From assembly GCF_947241705.1 (NCBI RefSeq), contig NC_079262.1, forward strand, positions 248,001 to 312,000: a stretch of 64,000 nt of DNA. Reading direction: 5' to 3'. The position numbers were made by a program, and so were the translations under genes. The DNA is from Saccharomyces mikatae IFO 1815. Taxonomy: Eukaryota > Ascomycota > Saccharomycetes > Saccharomycetales > Saccharomycetaceae. Positions 42,616 through 53,039 of the stretch are shown here, one piece after another; the stretch's first letter is position 1, and each line of letters starts with the position of its first letter. Under the pieces are notes generated by a model. The model saw only the letters and a list, made by a program, of their open reading frames with translations. It made no database searches and was not told where the DNA came from.

Positions 42616-42996
42616 CTAGTGAAAGGACCTTCTCCTAGGGTACATGGAAAGGGTATCGTCAGTTCTTGTTAACTCCTCCTGTAACTGCGTGAATAAATCG
42701 TCGATATCCCAATTCAGTTCTGACATTTTCATTGAAAGTACATCCCTGTACAAGCGTCTTGCCTCATTTCTTTTCTCTAGCAAAACCGCTAACAAAGATG
42801 GTAGTGTTGTGGTAATAATTTCCCTTGATTCTGGCTCAATCTTGTAGCGAACGACACGATCGGTCAGCATATGTAATTCTCCGACGACGGTTACAAGGTT
42901 TTCCTGAGTATTAGAGAACAACAAAACTTCGCAGAAATTATATCTTGGTGCAATTCCCGCCGAGGCTCGTTCTTCAATGTCACTTAGATAAAACAT
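42616..42996 (-). CDS. GPG1: Gpg1, gamma-like partner of the Gpa2 signalling pathway
   Basis: A 126-residue protein at the YGL121C position, the proposed gamma-subunit mimic that works with the kelch proteins Gpb1/Gpb2 and Gpa2 in glucose signalling, pseudohyphal growth and sporulation. It begins MFYLSDIEERASAGIAPRYN and is mostly helical and acidic (LLAVLLEKRNEARRLYRDVL, WDIDDLFTQLQEELTRTDD). There is no prenylation CaaX motif at the C-terminus (ends RRRSFH). Length and full-frame conservation support the call; the family is confined to close relatives of S. cerevisiae. Confidence 0.9.
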   Translation of the reverse strand: MFYLSDIEERASAGIAPRYNFCEVLLFSNTQENLVTVVGELHMLTDRVVRYKIEPESREIITTTLPSLLAVLLEKRNEARRLYRDVLSMKMSELNWDIDDLFTQLQEELTRTDDTLSMYPRRRSFH

Positions 42997-43495
42997 AGTT
43001 GGTGCTCGAAAAGTTACCTTTTTCCTTCCTTACCTACACTTTGTCAATGGAAAATAAGTTTCCTTGATATACAGATATATGCAGTTCACACCGGAAACCT
43101 ACTTTGATCGGGAGCTAGCGTTTTTGCTGGAAGTGAGTGATTAATCCCACACTTTCAGAGTAAGATGTTGGTTTTGAGTACCGTTAAAGTTTTTTGTAGG
43201 ATGCTATAAGGAGTATATTTACTATTACGGTAATCTTCGCCATTTTTAAGGGAACTTCCTCACACCACGGTCCATTCTTCACTAATCCCTCTAAGAATCA
43301 CCTCGAAGAGAATAAGATGTGATCTACACAGATTGGATTACCTATCAAAGGAAGCAAAGATGTTTGTTGATTTAATGCTTAATGTATCTTTAAACATATA
43401 GAGTTATGTTATGATTGCTCTTTTTTTTTTAAGTTCTTCTTTATGAAACAGTTTTCAGGATGTATATGTTTATCTATTATTTTTGATACAAATGT
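42997..43495. other. Intergenic GPG1 5' side / PRP43 3' side
   Basis: This 499-bp spacer between two minus-strand genes should hold the PRP43 3' end and the GPG1 promoter. On the plus strand it contains an ATG frame of 21 codons (43079-43144) that could be joined to a second open stretch at 43200-43322; see the findings. A T-run at 43421-43430 is the likely PRP43 3' region. Nothing else was recognised. Confidence 0.45.
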
Positions 43496-45850
<2,355 letters not shown>

Positions 45851-45928
45851 CTATATTAAGTCGCTTCCATGTAAATGTAACTAAATATTACGGTTGAATG
45901 CGTTTCTTTTCATCTCATCTCGCATTTG

Positions 45929-45939
45929 AAAATTTTTCA
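45929..45939 (-). promoter_or_regulatory. PRP43: RRPE element of PRP43
   Basis: AAAATTTTTCA on the plus strand is the exact complement of the ribosomal RNA processing element TGAAAAATTTT, about 130 bp before the PRP43 ATG. A degenerate PAC-like CTCATCTC is at 45914-45921. RRPE/PAC pairs control the ribosome-biogenesis regulon (Stb3, Dot6/Tod6), which fits the ribosomal role of Prp43. Confidence 0.6.
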
Positions 45940-46146
45940 GAAGCACCGAAAAAAAAATCAAGAAAAATGGACAAGGAACCTGAATTAGCTTTACTAAAAT
46001 AATAAGAGGCAACCTGATATGAATTGGCCTGCTACTATTTTTAGAGGTGAGCAATGAGGACTGGGTAAGTAAAGATCATATGCTCTTAGTTTGATGAGTG
46101 ACGAAATGTATCAGTTACTGACATTGTTGTCATTAAAACATTAATC

Positions 46147-46153
46147 CGGGTAA
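46147..46153 (-). promoter_or_regulatory. Reb1 binding site
   Basis: CGGGTAA (complement of TTACCCG) sits in the PRP43/COQ8 divergent promoter, 147 bp before the COQ8 ATG. The match to the Reb1 core is exact; binding is inferred. Confidence 0.6.
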
Positions 46154-46299
46154 ATATAATTGTTGATGTTCTGTTACTCTTTACTTGATACTGCACTTTT
46201 AACATGAACTGTAGGCAGTCAGAGCCTTTTGAGTGGCGTATTTAATACACTATCCTTGTAATAATTACGGGAAAGTGATCACTCAAGATAACGTCCAAT

Positions 46300-47805
46300 A
46301 TGGCTACAAATATAGTAAATTTGAGTAATTTCAGGAGGTTGTGTTTGTCGTCTCGTACCTTGAGGATAACGCAGAACTTAAGGGTTTTGCCTGTCCCTTC
46401 GATATCGGTGAGCAAGAAATATACGACAAAATCTGCCAAAGAGAGTAAGGACAATTTGGATGAGAAACATGGGCAAGAAAAAAAGAATGCATTAAAAAGT
46501 TCCAGTGTACCAACTTCACGAATATCGAGATTATTCCATTATGGTTCATTAGCAGCAGGGGTTGGGATGAATGCCGCCGCAAAAGGTATATCGGAAGTTG
46601 CCAAAGGAAATTCTCCCACTTGGAAGTCGTTGATCTTGTCTGATTCAAATATTGACAAAATAACGAATAAATTCTCCAAAATGAGGGGTGTGGCTTTAAA
46701 AATAGGGCAAATATTATCTTTTCAGGATGAGAAAGTACTTCCAAAGGAGTTATACGAAATTTTGTCACGAGTGCAGAACAGTGCAAATCATATGCCCCAA
46801 AGACAATTAGAAAGGGTTATGGCCAGGGAATTGGGCGCTGATTGGAATGCCAAATTTTCCAGATTTGATAAAGTGCCAATGGCAGCGGCTAGCATTGGGC
46901 AGGTGCATGCGGCAGAACTACTTGATGGTCAAAGGGTAGTGGTCAAGATTCAATATCCTGGTGTTAAAGAATCTATTGATTCGGATTTGAATAGTTTACT
47001 AATGTTACTTACAGCCTCAAGTTTATTACCGAAGGGTTTATTTTTAGAGAAGACAATTGCCAATGCAAGAACCGAGTTAAAATGGGAATGTGATTACAAT
47101 AGGGAAGCTAGGGCACTTCAAAAATTTGAGACATTACTGAAGGATGACCCAGTTTTTGAGGTTCCTCATGTGTTTTCCGAGTACACAACTAGTAATATTA
47201 TAACCATGACACATATGGAGGGAATTGAAATAATGAAGTTGCCCAATGCATCACAAGAAACCAAAAATTTTATATCAGAAAATATCATGAGACTATGTTT
47301 GGAGGAAATTGCCACATTCAAATACATGCAAACAGATCCTAATTGGGCTAATTTTTTGTATAACGGCAAAACAAACAAAATTGAACTATTAGATTTTGGA
47401 GCATCCAGACCTTTTGCAGATGATTTTATTTTGCGGTATAGGAAACTTTTAACATACGCCACTTTAAAAGATCGTAAAGGCGCATACGAGATGTCTGTGC
47501 AATTGGGCTACTTGACTGGCTTAGAGTCGCAATCCATGAAAGACGCTCATGTCGATAGTGTGCTTACATTGGGTGAACCTTTTAGGGGTGATATCGATAA
47601 ACCATTTGATTTCAAGGATCAAACTGTTTCAGACAGAATTAGAGGCAATATTGGACTAATGTTGGATGAGAGGTTGTGTCCACCGCCAGAGGAGACTTAC
47701 TCATTACATAGAAAATTTAGCGGCATTTTCCTTTTGTGTGCAAGAATGGGTGCTTCTGTTCATTGTGCCAAACTTTTCAAAGAGATCTTTGCCTATAAAG
47801 TTTAA
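46300..47805 (+). CDS. COQ8: Coq8, mitochondrial UbiB-family atypical kinase/ATPase for coenzyme Q
   Basis: Inner-membrane-associated UbiB/ADCK3 protein needed for assembly of the coenzyme Q synthome. It has ATPase activity and an inhibited protein-kinase-like fold. The protein is 501 residues, as in S. cerevisiae. The basic N-terminus (MATNIVNLSNFRRLCLSSRT) is a mitochondrial presequence and is the most diverged part. UbiB hallmarks are intact: KIGQ at 134-137, the Ala-rich nucleotide loop AAAS at 195-198 in place of a Gly-rich loop, the ATP lysine near K216 (RVVVKIQYPG), ExD-type ELKWECDYNREA, and the DFG-like LLDFGASRPF. Confidence 0.96.
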   Translation: MATNIVNLSNFRRLCLSSRTLRITQNLRVLPVPSISVSKKYTTKSAKESKDNLDEKHGQEKKNALKSSSVPTSRISRLFHYGSLAAGVGMNAAAKGISEVAKGNSPTWKSLILSDSNIDKITNKFSKMRGVALKIGQILSFQDEKVLPKELYEILSRVQNSANHMPQRQLERVMARELGADWNAKFSRFDKVPMAAASIGQVHAAELLDGQRVVVKIQYPGVKESIDSDLNSLLMLLTASSLLPKGLFLEKTIANARTELKWECDYNREARALQKFETLLKDDPVFEVPHVFSEYTTSNIITMTHMEGIEIMKLPNASQETKNFISENIMRLCLEEIATFKYMQTDPNWANFLYNGKTNKIELLDFGASRPFADDFILRYRKLLTYATLKDRKGAYEMSVQLGYLTGLESQSMKDAHVDSVLTLGEPFRGDIDKPFDFKDQTVSDRIRGNIGLMLDERLCPPPEETYSLHRKFSGIFLLCARMGASVHCAKLFKEIFAYKV

Positions 47806-49015
47806 GGTATTTTCTTCAGTATCTGTATATATGCATTCATATCTTCCATTGTTTAGTTTTGTTTTTTCTATTTACCTTTAGTCCCCATGATTGTATTCTG
47901 AATATTTAGAAGTGAGGATGAAAAACAAAAATCAAAAAAAAAAATAAGAGAGTAAGTAAGATTCGCATCCTTTTGTCTCAAGTGTAGCCCTAATTTGGTT
48001 TGAAAGGGTACTTCCTACGTGTTGGTTGCTAAAATCCCTTGTTCTTTCTTAAATGGTAGTTGTTTGCTCAAAATAAATTCTTTTTGACTCATGTTAATTG
48101 GATACCTCCTTCTATCTTCCACTTTCTTTGATCCCTCTAAAATAATTCAGGTTTTTTTAAGAGCTTTTGCTCTCTTATTAATGTCGATTACTTAAGAATA
48201 ACGGCAAATTTTTTAAGGTACTACGAAGTTTGATGCCGACAGAAAGCTTTTTTTTTTGTATTTTCAATTGTAACTCAGGCTTCAACTAGATCGTTTTTTA
48301 ATTGTAGCTCACTTGTGTAAAGTCATTTTCTAGTGTCAGTGAGATCTCGACCATTATTCTAGAACCAGGTTACCCATTTTACCGATTGTATATCTAATCT
48401 ATACGTCTTATTTGGAATACATCTAACACTTCTGAGAAGATTTTATATATGAGTGGCATATCCTGATTTATTTACCTAACTGAACACATTTATAAGAACC
48501 ACTAGGTTTGAAACCGGTTTTTCAATAAGAAAAGCGTTTTACATTTTAAATTACCGCAGTTTTCTACACAAAGTTCTAAAGTGCGATATTTAGTCCTTGT
48601 TAGAATATTATGGTTCCGTTTATTCTGACAATATAACTACTTCAGGTTCCCTTCCAGCAAGTGGGCTGTTAAAATATCGGCTGGCTTAAAAGCCAACAAC
48701 CTTATAATGTTTTCTGTGGCTCAGTAAAATATTGTGCAGTGAATAGTGCCATGGTACCTTACAAACTGCGCAAAAAAGTCATTGCACCCAAAAGGAATAA
48801 GCACCATTAGAATTGGATATTAAGATTTACAAGCAACATTATCGGTGGTTAATATTATAATTTTGCTGCGTGTGTTAGTAAGTGTTTACTGTCTAACGAA
48901 AATGATGAGGTTAACAGAGTACTTGAGATAGTGGTATATTTCAAAAAAAATACGAACGATGATCATGATTTGAAGAAAGTAGTCCGCAGTCGATTGTCCA
49001 AAAGTGGAATATTAT
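47806..49015. other. Intergenic 1.2 kb downstream of COQ8
   Basis: There is no open frame of interest, no RNA gene and no repeat that I can match. The first 150 bp look like the COQ8 3' end. The rest is AT-rich with several homopolymer runs (for example T-run at about 48249-48258). This is the part of the tRNA/LTR region farthest from the tRNA and may be ancient decayed LTR DNA, but I could not align it. Confidence 0.4.
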
Positions 49016-49355
49016 GTTAAACGAGTTTTAAGGTCGATTAAGTAAAATTAATTGGGTCTACTCACGAAACTAGTATATTATCACGTACATTTTTGAAGAT
49101 GACACAGATAATGAGAAACAATCATCTAAATTAGTGAAAGCTGAAACGCAAGGATTGATAATGTGATGGAATAATGAACGACAACATATAAAAAGACAAT
49201 AAAGTAATTACAGAATCATGTCGAAATTACGGATTCCAATGATTGGCTTCCTATATCCCTAAGAAGAACTTTTGGTGTATTTTCTATACACCTAATAATA
49301 TTGCCTTATTAAACAATGTAATCCCAACACTCATCTCAAATTCATCAATCTCTCC
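49016..49355 (+). mobile_element. Degenerate delta-type solo LTR (plus orientation)
   Basis: About 340 bp aligns by eye over its length with the intact delta at 50069-50400. Shared landmarks in order are TAGTATATTATCA (49071), GAAGATGACNCA, CATCTAAA.TAGTG, GAAGCTGAAACGCAAGGATTGATAATGT (49137 on), AACATATAAAA, TTCCTATATCCCT, GCCTTAT and AATCCCAA, with the end near TCTC at 49355. Many substitutions mean it is older than the nested delta. The ends are approximate and I see no target duplication. No internal Ty sequence accompanies it. Confidence 0.8.
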
Positions 49356-49639
49356 GTAATTGGATGGTAATAGTAAGATATTAACAAGCGTTCATCTGTA
49401 TACATAAAGTCCAAATGATATCATACAATGTGACGATATAGCAAAGCATGGAAACCGGCATACATATATTTGTATCAATGCACTTTCTATTCCAATATTC
49501 TAGGTATAAAGGGGTATGTATAATAGGTAACGGCGGGAGCAACCAGTGATTGCTAAATATTACTGACACATGTCGTAGCGCAATGTTCTTTTCATTTAAT
49601 CGCCCTCACATAAATAAAAAAAAAAAAAAATTAAAAAAA
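49356..49639. other. Spacer between degenerate delta and tRNA-Trp
   Basis: No gene was recognised in these 284 bp. The stretch next to the tRNA (49617-49639) is almost pure A on the plus strand. Read from the tRNA strand, it is therefore the oligo-T RNA polymerase III terminator. Confidence 0.6.
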
Positions 49640-49745
49640 TGAAACGGACAGGAATTGAACCTGCAACCCTTCGATTGCAATCTTATTCCGTGGAATTTCC
49701 AAGATTTAATTGGAGTCGAAAGCTCTACCATTGAGCCACCGCTTC
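49640..49745 (-). tRNA. tRNA-Trp (anticodon CCA) with 34-nt intron
   Basis: Read on the minus strand from 49745, the gene starts GAAGCGGTGGCTCAATGG (A box) and ends GGTTCAATTCCTGTCCGTTTC plus discriminator A (B box in the T arm). Anticodon CCA is followed by A and then a 34-nt intron beginning TTAAATCTTGG and ending AAGATTGCA. Removing it gives a 72-nt cloverleaf with acceptor arms GAAGCGG/CCGTTTC (one G-T pair). It appears the same as the S. cerevisiae tW(CCA) family. A T-run terminator follows. Upstream DNA is a landing zone for Ty elements, as is usual for Pol III genes. Confidence 0.97.
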
Positions 49746-49821
49746 ATCTTGAAATAAGAAGAAATTAAGTTCACTGTAGTCCACCCTAAAGAGTGTTTTC
49801 TGTTCATAATATTACAAGGAC

Positions 49822-49915
49822 TGAGATACAGGTGAATTTTGAGATAATTGTTGAGATTCCATTGTTGATAAAGGAGATATTATCTGGTGGTACATAGAAC
49901 ATACTAGAAGTTCTC
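49822..49915 (-). mobile_element. 3' fragment of a delta LTR (minus orientation)
   Basis: On the minus strand this reads GAGAACTTCTAG ... CTTTATCAACAATGGAATCTCAACA ... and ends TCTCA at 49822, which is the last ~94 bp of a Ty1/Ty2 delta. It stops abruptly where the tau-like element begins at 49916. It lies 76 bp upstream of the tRNA-Trp 5' end, a typical Ty1 insertion distance. Confidence 0.8.
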
Positions 49916-50559
49916 TGTTGATAATTAGTAGTGTTGGAATAAGTGATTACTACTATACACCTATTCGTATAAATTGAAGTAGAAAAATTCTAATAATAGA
50001 ATTTACTGCAGTAATGAGATAAAGATCTATTAATTGATCAGAACTTATTATATAAGAAGATGAGTAATTGTTGTAATATAAATCAACTATCATCTACTAA
50101 CTAGTAGTCATATTACTAGTATATTATCATATACGGTGTTAGAAGATGACGCAAATGATGAGATATAGTCATCTAAACTAGTGGAAGCTGAAACGCAAGG
50201 ATTGATAATGTAATAGGATCAATGAATAAGAACATATAAAACGATGATAATAATGTTTATAGAATTGTGTAGAATTGCAGATTCCCTTTTATGGATTCCT
50301 AAATCCCTGAGGAGAACTTCTAGTATATCTACATACTTAATATTATTGCCTTATAAAAAATGGAATCCCAAAAATTACATCAAACTCCACTATTATCTCA
50401 GTAATCACTAAATTCTTATCATCAACACTCTGATTTATGTCTGAACCTTTTGGTTTAATATAACCAATCAGCGTGTGTTTTATATACCTCTCTTATATAG
50501 ATTAAGAAGGAACGACTATTCTTAATTATTACAACTTACTAAACAACTAATTATCAACA
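49916..50559 (+). mobile_element. Tau-like solo LTR, interrupted by a delta
   Basis: It begins TGTTGATAATTAGTAG and ends ACTAATTATCAACA, so the two ends form a perfect 14-bp inverted repeat. Taking out the nested delta (332 bp) and one copy of its 5-bp duplication leaves about 307 bp. Inside is a promoter-like CCTCTCTTATATAG with TTTTATATAC just upstream. A decayed second copy lies at 50730-51041 in the other orientation. My best guess is a Ty4 tau-type LTR, but Ty4 LTRs in S. cerevisiae are, as I recall, longer (about 370 bp), so the family is unsure. No target duplication flanks it. Confidence 0.65.
50069..50400 (+). mobile_element. Solo delta LTR with intact target-site duplication
   Basis: A 332-bp Ty1/Ty2-type LTR from TGTTGTAATATAAATCAACT to ATTATCTCA. 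It is flanked by a perfect 5-bp duplication GTAAT (50064-50068 and 50401-50405), so the insertion boundaries are certain. It contains the usual delta core (TATATTATCATATACGGTG, GCTGAAACGCAAGGATTGAT, AACATATAAAACGATG). It is inserted in the tau-like LTR and is the youngest event in this cluster. The internal Ty has been lost by LTR-LTR recombination. Confidence 0.95.
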
Positions 50560-50729
50560 TATATGTTGATATTCATTGATCCTATTACATCATCAATCCT
50601 TGCGTTTCAGCTTCCACTAATTTAGATGACTATTTCTCATCATTTGCGTCATCTTCTAACACCGTATATGATAATATACTAGTAACGTAAATACTAGTTA
50701 GTAAATGATAGTTGATTTATATTACAACA
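50560..50729 (-). mobile_element. 5' half of a delta LTR (minus orientation)
   Basis: Read on the minus strand from 50729 it is TGTTGTAATATAAATC ... through CATATACGGTGTTAGAAGATG ... to AACATATA, matching the first 170 bp of the intact delta nearly base for base. It is cut exactly where the tau-like element ends. Together with 49822-49915 it could be one delta split by the tau-like insertion, but about 73 bp of the delta middle are missing. Confidence 0.85.
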
Positions 50730-51041
50730 ACAATTAGTGATTAGGCTGTGCTATCGACCAAGGATATATGCAAACCTTATTATACAAGAGAGGAGTATAA
50801 AAAGATGTTGGTTAGACATACTTGACGGTATATTCTTCTTACCTATTTATAACAATAACAAATAGGTCTCAAAATTTGTTATAAGATTAGTGTAGCAACC
50901 TATATCCCACATGCATGTAATATAAGTTAATAATCAATTAATAAACCTATAATCAGCTGGACCCACTACTTACACAGTTGTATATATTTCTCCATCTTGG
51001 AACATCTATGCCATACACCATCTCATTACTAACTACAACCA
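50730..51041 (-). mobile_element. Degenerate tau-like LTR (minus orientation)
   Basis: About 312 bp align by eye with the reverse complement of the tau-like element. Landmarks in order are AATTAGT.ATTAG, TATACAAGAGAGG.TATAAAA, TGTTGGTTA, TGTTATAAGATTAGTG, AATATAAGTTAATAATCAATTAATA, and a final ATTACTAACTACAAC. It is much more decayed than the first copy, so its boundaries are approximate, and its length matches the first copy with the nested delta removed. Confidence 0.6.
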
Positions 51042-51355
51042 CTATAGTCACTACTATCATGTATGATAAACGATTCGTTCCAACATTGTCATATATTGTG
51101 CTTGAAAAATGACATAATTATTTGAAGTCAGTGGTGTAACATTCAATCTGTCATCGAGTTCAGTAGGACTGTAATTCAAGCGTGATAGTGCAACTAAAAA
51201 ATAAGAGATGCCAACATAAACGGCAATAAAAAAAAATCTTTACAGTATTGTGTCGAGTTACTGATTCCATTCAAGCTTCTAGTACATTCCCTATGACTGT
51301 GATTAATAACTTCGTTAAAGGTGGATACACAATAGTATTTATCACAAGGAATAGT
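51042..51355 (+). mobile_element. Highly degenerate delta LTR (plus orientation)
   Basis: By-eye alignment to a delta finds CACTATAGTC, TGTCATATATTGTG.TTGA, ATGACATAATTA, CTGTCATCGAGTT, AAACGGCAAT, GATTCCATTC, CTTCTAGTACATTC and TTTATCACA in the right order and spacing. Divergence is heavy and both ends are guesses. It is the outermost relic of the cluster on the YGL117W side. Confidence 0.55.
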
Positions 51356-51746
51356 ATTTGGAACTAGAAGCATACATCAGCAATCGATCGATTCATAGAA
51401 CACTAACTGAATGAATACCTTGACGGTAAAGCCTTCCGTCTTATATATTCTTTTAGATATACCTTTGACTTCACGTCCTTTTCTTACATTCAATGAGTCA
51501 TCTTTTTTCTGTCATCACTTTCTACTCTTCCATTGCCCCGCGTATTTTCCGTACGCCAACTATGTATGCCACTTTACAATATAGCTTTATTCTAAAAAAG
51601 AAAAGTGATGTGCTATATAACTTCGCTATGAGCGGAAGGTTTTCTTGGCTATTATCAATATATGATATACTAGCAGTGATCTCAGATCAGTGGATAAGAA
51701 ATATTGTGGATTACGCAGGTAAAGAATTTTATTGCATCATTTTGCC
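51356..51746. other. Promoter region of YGL117W
   Basis: This 391-bp unique DNA lies between the LTR cluster and YGL117W. It contains a Gcn4 site at 51494-51500 and the start of a 106-codon ATG frame (51493-51813) that overlaps the YGL117W start in another frame. Otherwise it is AT-rich. Confidence 0.5.
51494..51500 (+). promoter_or_regulatory. Gcn4 binding site (TGAGTCA)
   Basis: An exact TGASTCA palindrome (extended to ATGAGTCAT) lies 247 bp before the YGL117W ATG. I recall YGL117W as a gene induced under amino-acid starvation in a Gcn4-dependent way, and the site fits this. The recollection should be verified. Confidence 0.7.
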
Positions 51747-52544
51747 ATGGAACAGATTTCAATCAAAGATTTGGAAAGCGATCAAGGAAAAGCCTATATG
51801 GTCAATACATTAAAGAACCTCGTTTGTAAGAGCCTTTTAGAATTCGTGGATATTCAAATTGAATGTTTCATGTATCCAGACGAACCACAAAATTTTACAA
51901 GAGTTTTCAAAGGAAACAAAATAAGCAGTGAATCATCCGATAAAGATTCAAAAGCGAAAAGCTACCCATTTTCATTGGGTGTTGGACATTCCGCTCTGTT
52001 TCCTTTAATTTACATAAGGCAAAAAACCAACTTTTTATTGTCCTTGGACGGATCGAAACGTATACCAACGGAACTCGTTAATGATTTTAACGTGAAATTT
52101 GAAAGCATCGGTGAGGTCTATAAGAGCCTCATTAGTCTGTATCATTCATATCTGGCTCTCAATTGCAAAAACATAAACTACCAAAAGTTTTTGGGAAACT
52201 TGGTCTCTCAAAATAACTTCATGCTGGAGATCCTTCACAGATATGTAGCCATTGCATCATCAATGGCAGAAGGTAGTGGGGATGTCAATACACTGGTCAA
52301 TAGTGCAAATAAATTTATTGAAGATACCGCATTATTTTTCAAACGCGTAATGAGTAATTCCAACGCTTATACAGAATATCATCTCATGAAACAAGGCATC
52401 AACAGAAATCGGAGCGAAGAAACATTAGTTGAACTTGAATTCAGAACACTGAATGTTTCAGATATTCGTCTCGACGACGAATTCGATGACTTTCTGCAGC
52501 ATAGGAAATCCTCTCTCAAAATAATTCATAGAAGGCTTATATGA
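51747..52544 (+). CDS. Protein of unknown function, Gcn4-type promoter (YGL117W ortholog)
   Basis: A 265-residue protein from the ATG at 51747 (MEQISIKDLESDQGKAYMVN); the frame extends 5 codons further to a TTG. I do not recognise a domain. It appears soluble and largely helical, with FLLSLDGSKRIPTELVNDFNV in the middle and a basic end (HRKSSLKIIHRRLI). There is no signal peptide or membrane segment. The intact, same-length frame in what seems to be a sibling species supports a real gene. The TGAGTCA upstream suggests induction on amino-acid limitation. Its position is between the LTR cluster and CDC20. Confidence 0.85.
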   Translation: MEQISIKDLESDQGKAYMVNTLKNLVCKSLLEFVDIQIECFMYPDEPQNFTRVFKGNKISSESSDKDSKAKSYPFSLGVGHSALFPLIYIRQKTNFLLSLDGSKRIPTELVNDFNVKFESIGEVYKSLISLYHSYLALNCKNINYQKFLGNLVSQNNFMLEILHRYVAIASSMAEGSGDVNTLVNSANKFIEDTALFFKRVMSNSNAYTEYHLMKQGINRNRSEETLVELEFRTLNVSDIRLDDEFDDFLQHRKSSLKIIHRRLI

Positions 52545-53039
52545 TAAACTTGGCGTTAAAAGAAACTAAAAATTTCTATATGTACTATACAATTCTAGCA
52601 TGTATCCACAAAAACATACCGTTGTTCTGACATTTTTTTCTTCTCTTCTCAATTTCCATTATGTTCTCTTGTTTGAAAATGAAAAATGTTAAGTACATGC
52701 GATTTTTGCGTTTGCAATATGATTGCCGAAAAGGGTAAAAAGTAAATAGGATTAGTTTCAGAAAATTGGAAGGAGCATCGAGAAAATGTAACAAGTAAAA
52801 CTTCTAATGCAATAGCGATTACCTTTGCAACAAACAGTAAGTCGTCACATTGATTGTTCCTAATATAAATTATCAATCGTTTAACTCACACGAACACAGA
52901 GGTCAGTCATTCAGCTCAGAAGTAGCCTGTTTTATAACTTTGATTTTTGTGTTCAATTGAGAAAGAAAGGTCAAATATAGAAATCATCCATTCACTTACT
53001 TCACAAATTTAACAGAAACAAGTTTTGAAAAAGGAACGA
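52545..53039. other. Intergenic YGL117W to CDC20
   Basis: This 495-bp AT-rich spacer carries the CDC20 promoter. A TTCCTAATATAAATT stretch at about 52857-52871 resembles half of an Mcm1 site, which would suit the G2/M expression of CDC20, but it is imperfect. No RNA gene or repeat was seen. Confidence 0.4.

Noticed and set aside
46331-46786. 151-codon open frame antisense to COQ8
   Set aside because: It overlaps the conserved Coq8 coding sequence completely and looks like random translation.
48661-48720. CAACAACCTTATAA-like match to a Ty3 sigma LTR
   Set aside because: Only a dozen bases match what I remember of sigma and the flanks do not align, so no sigma is called.
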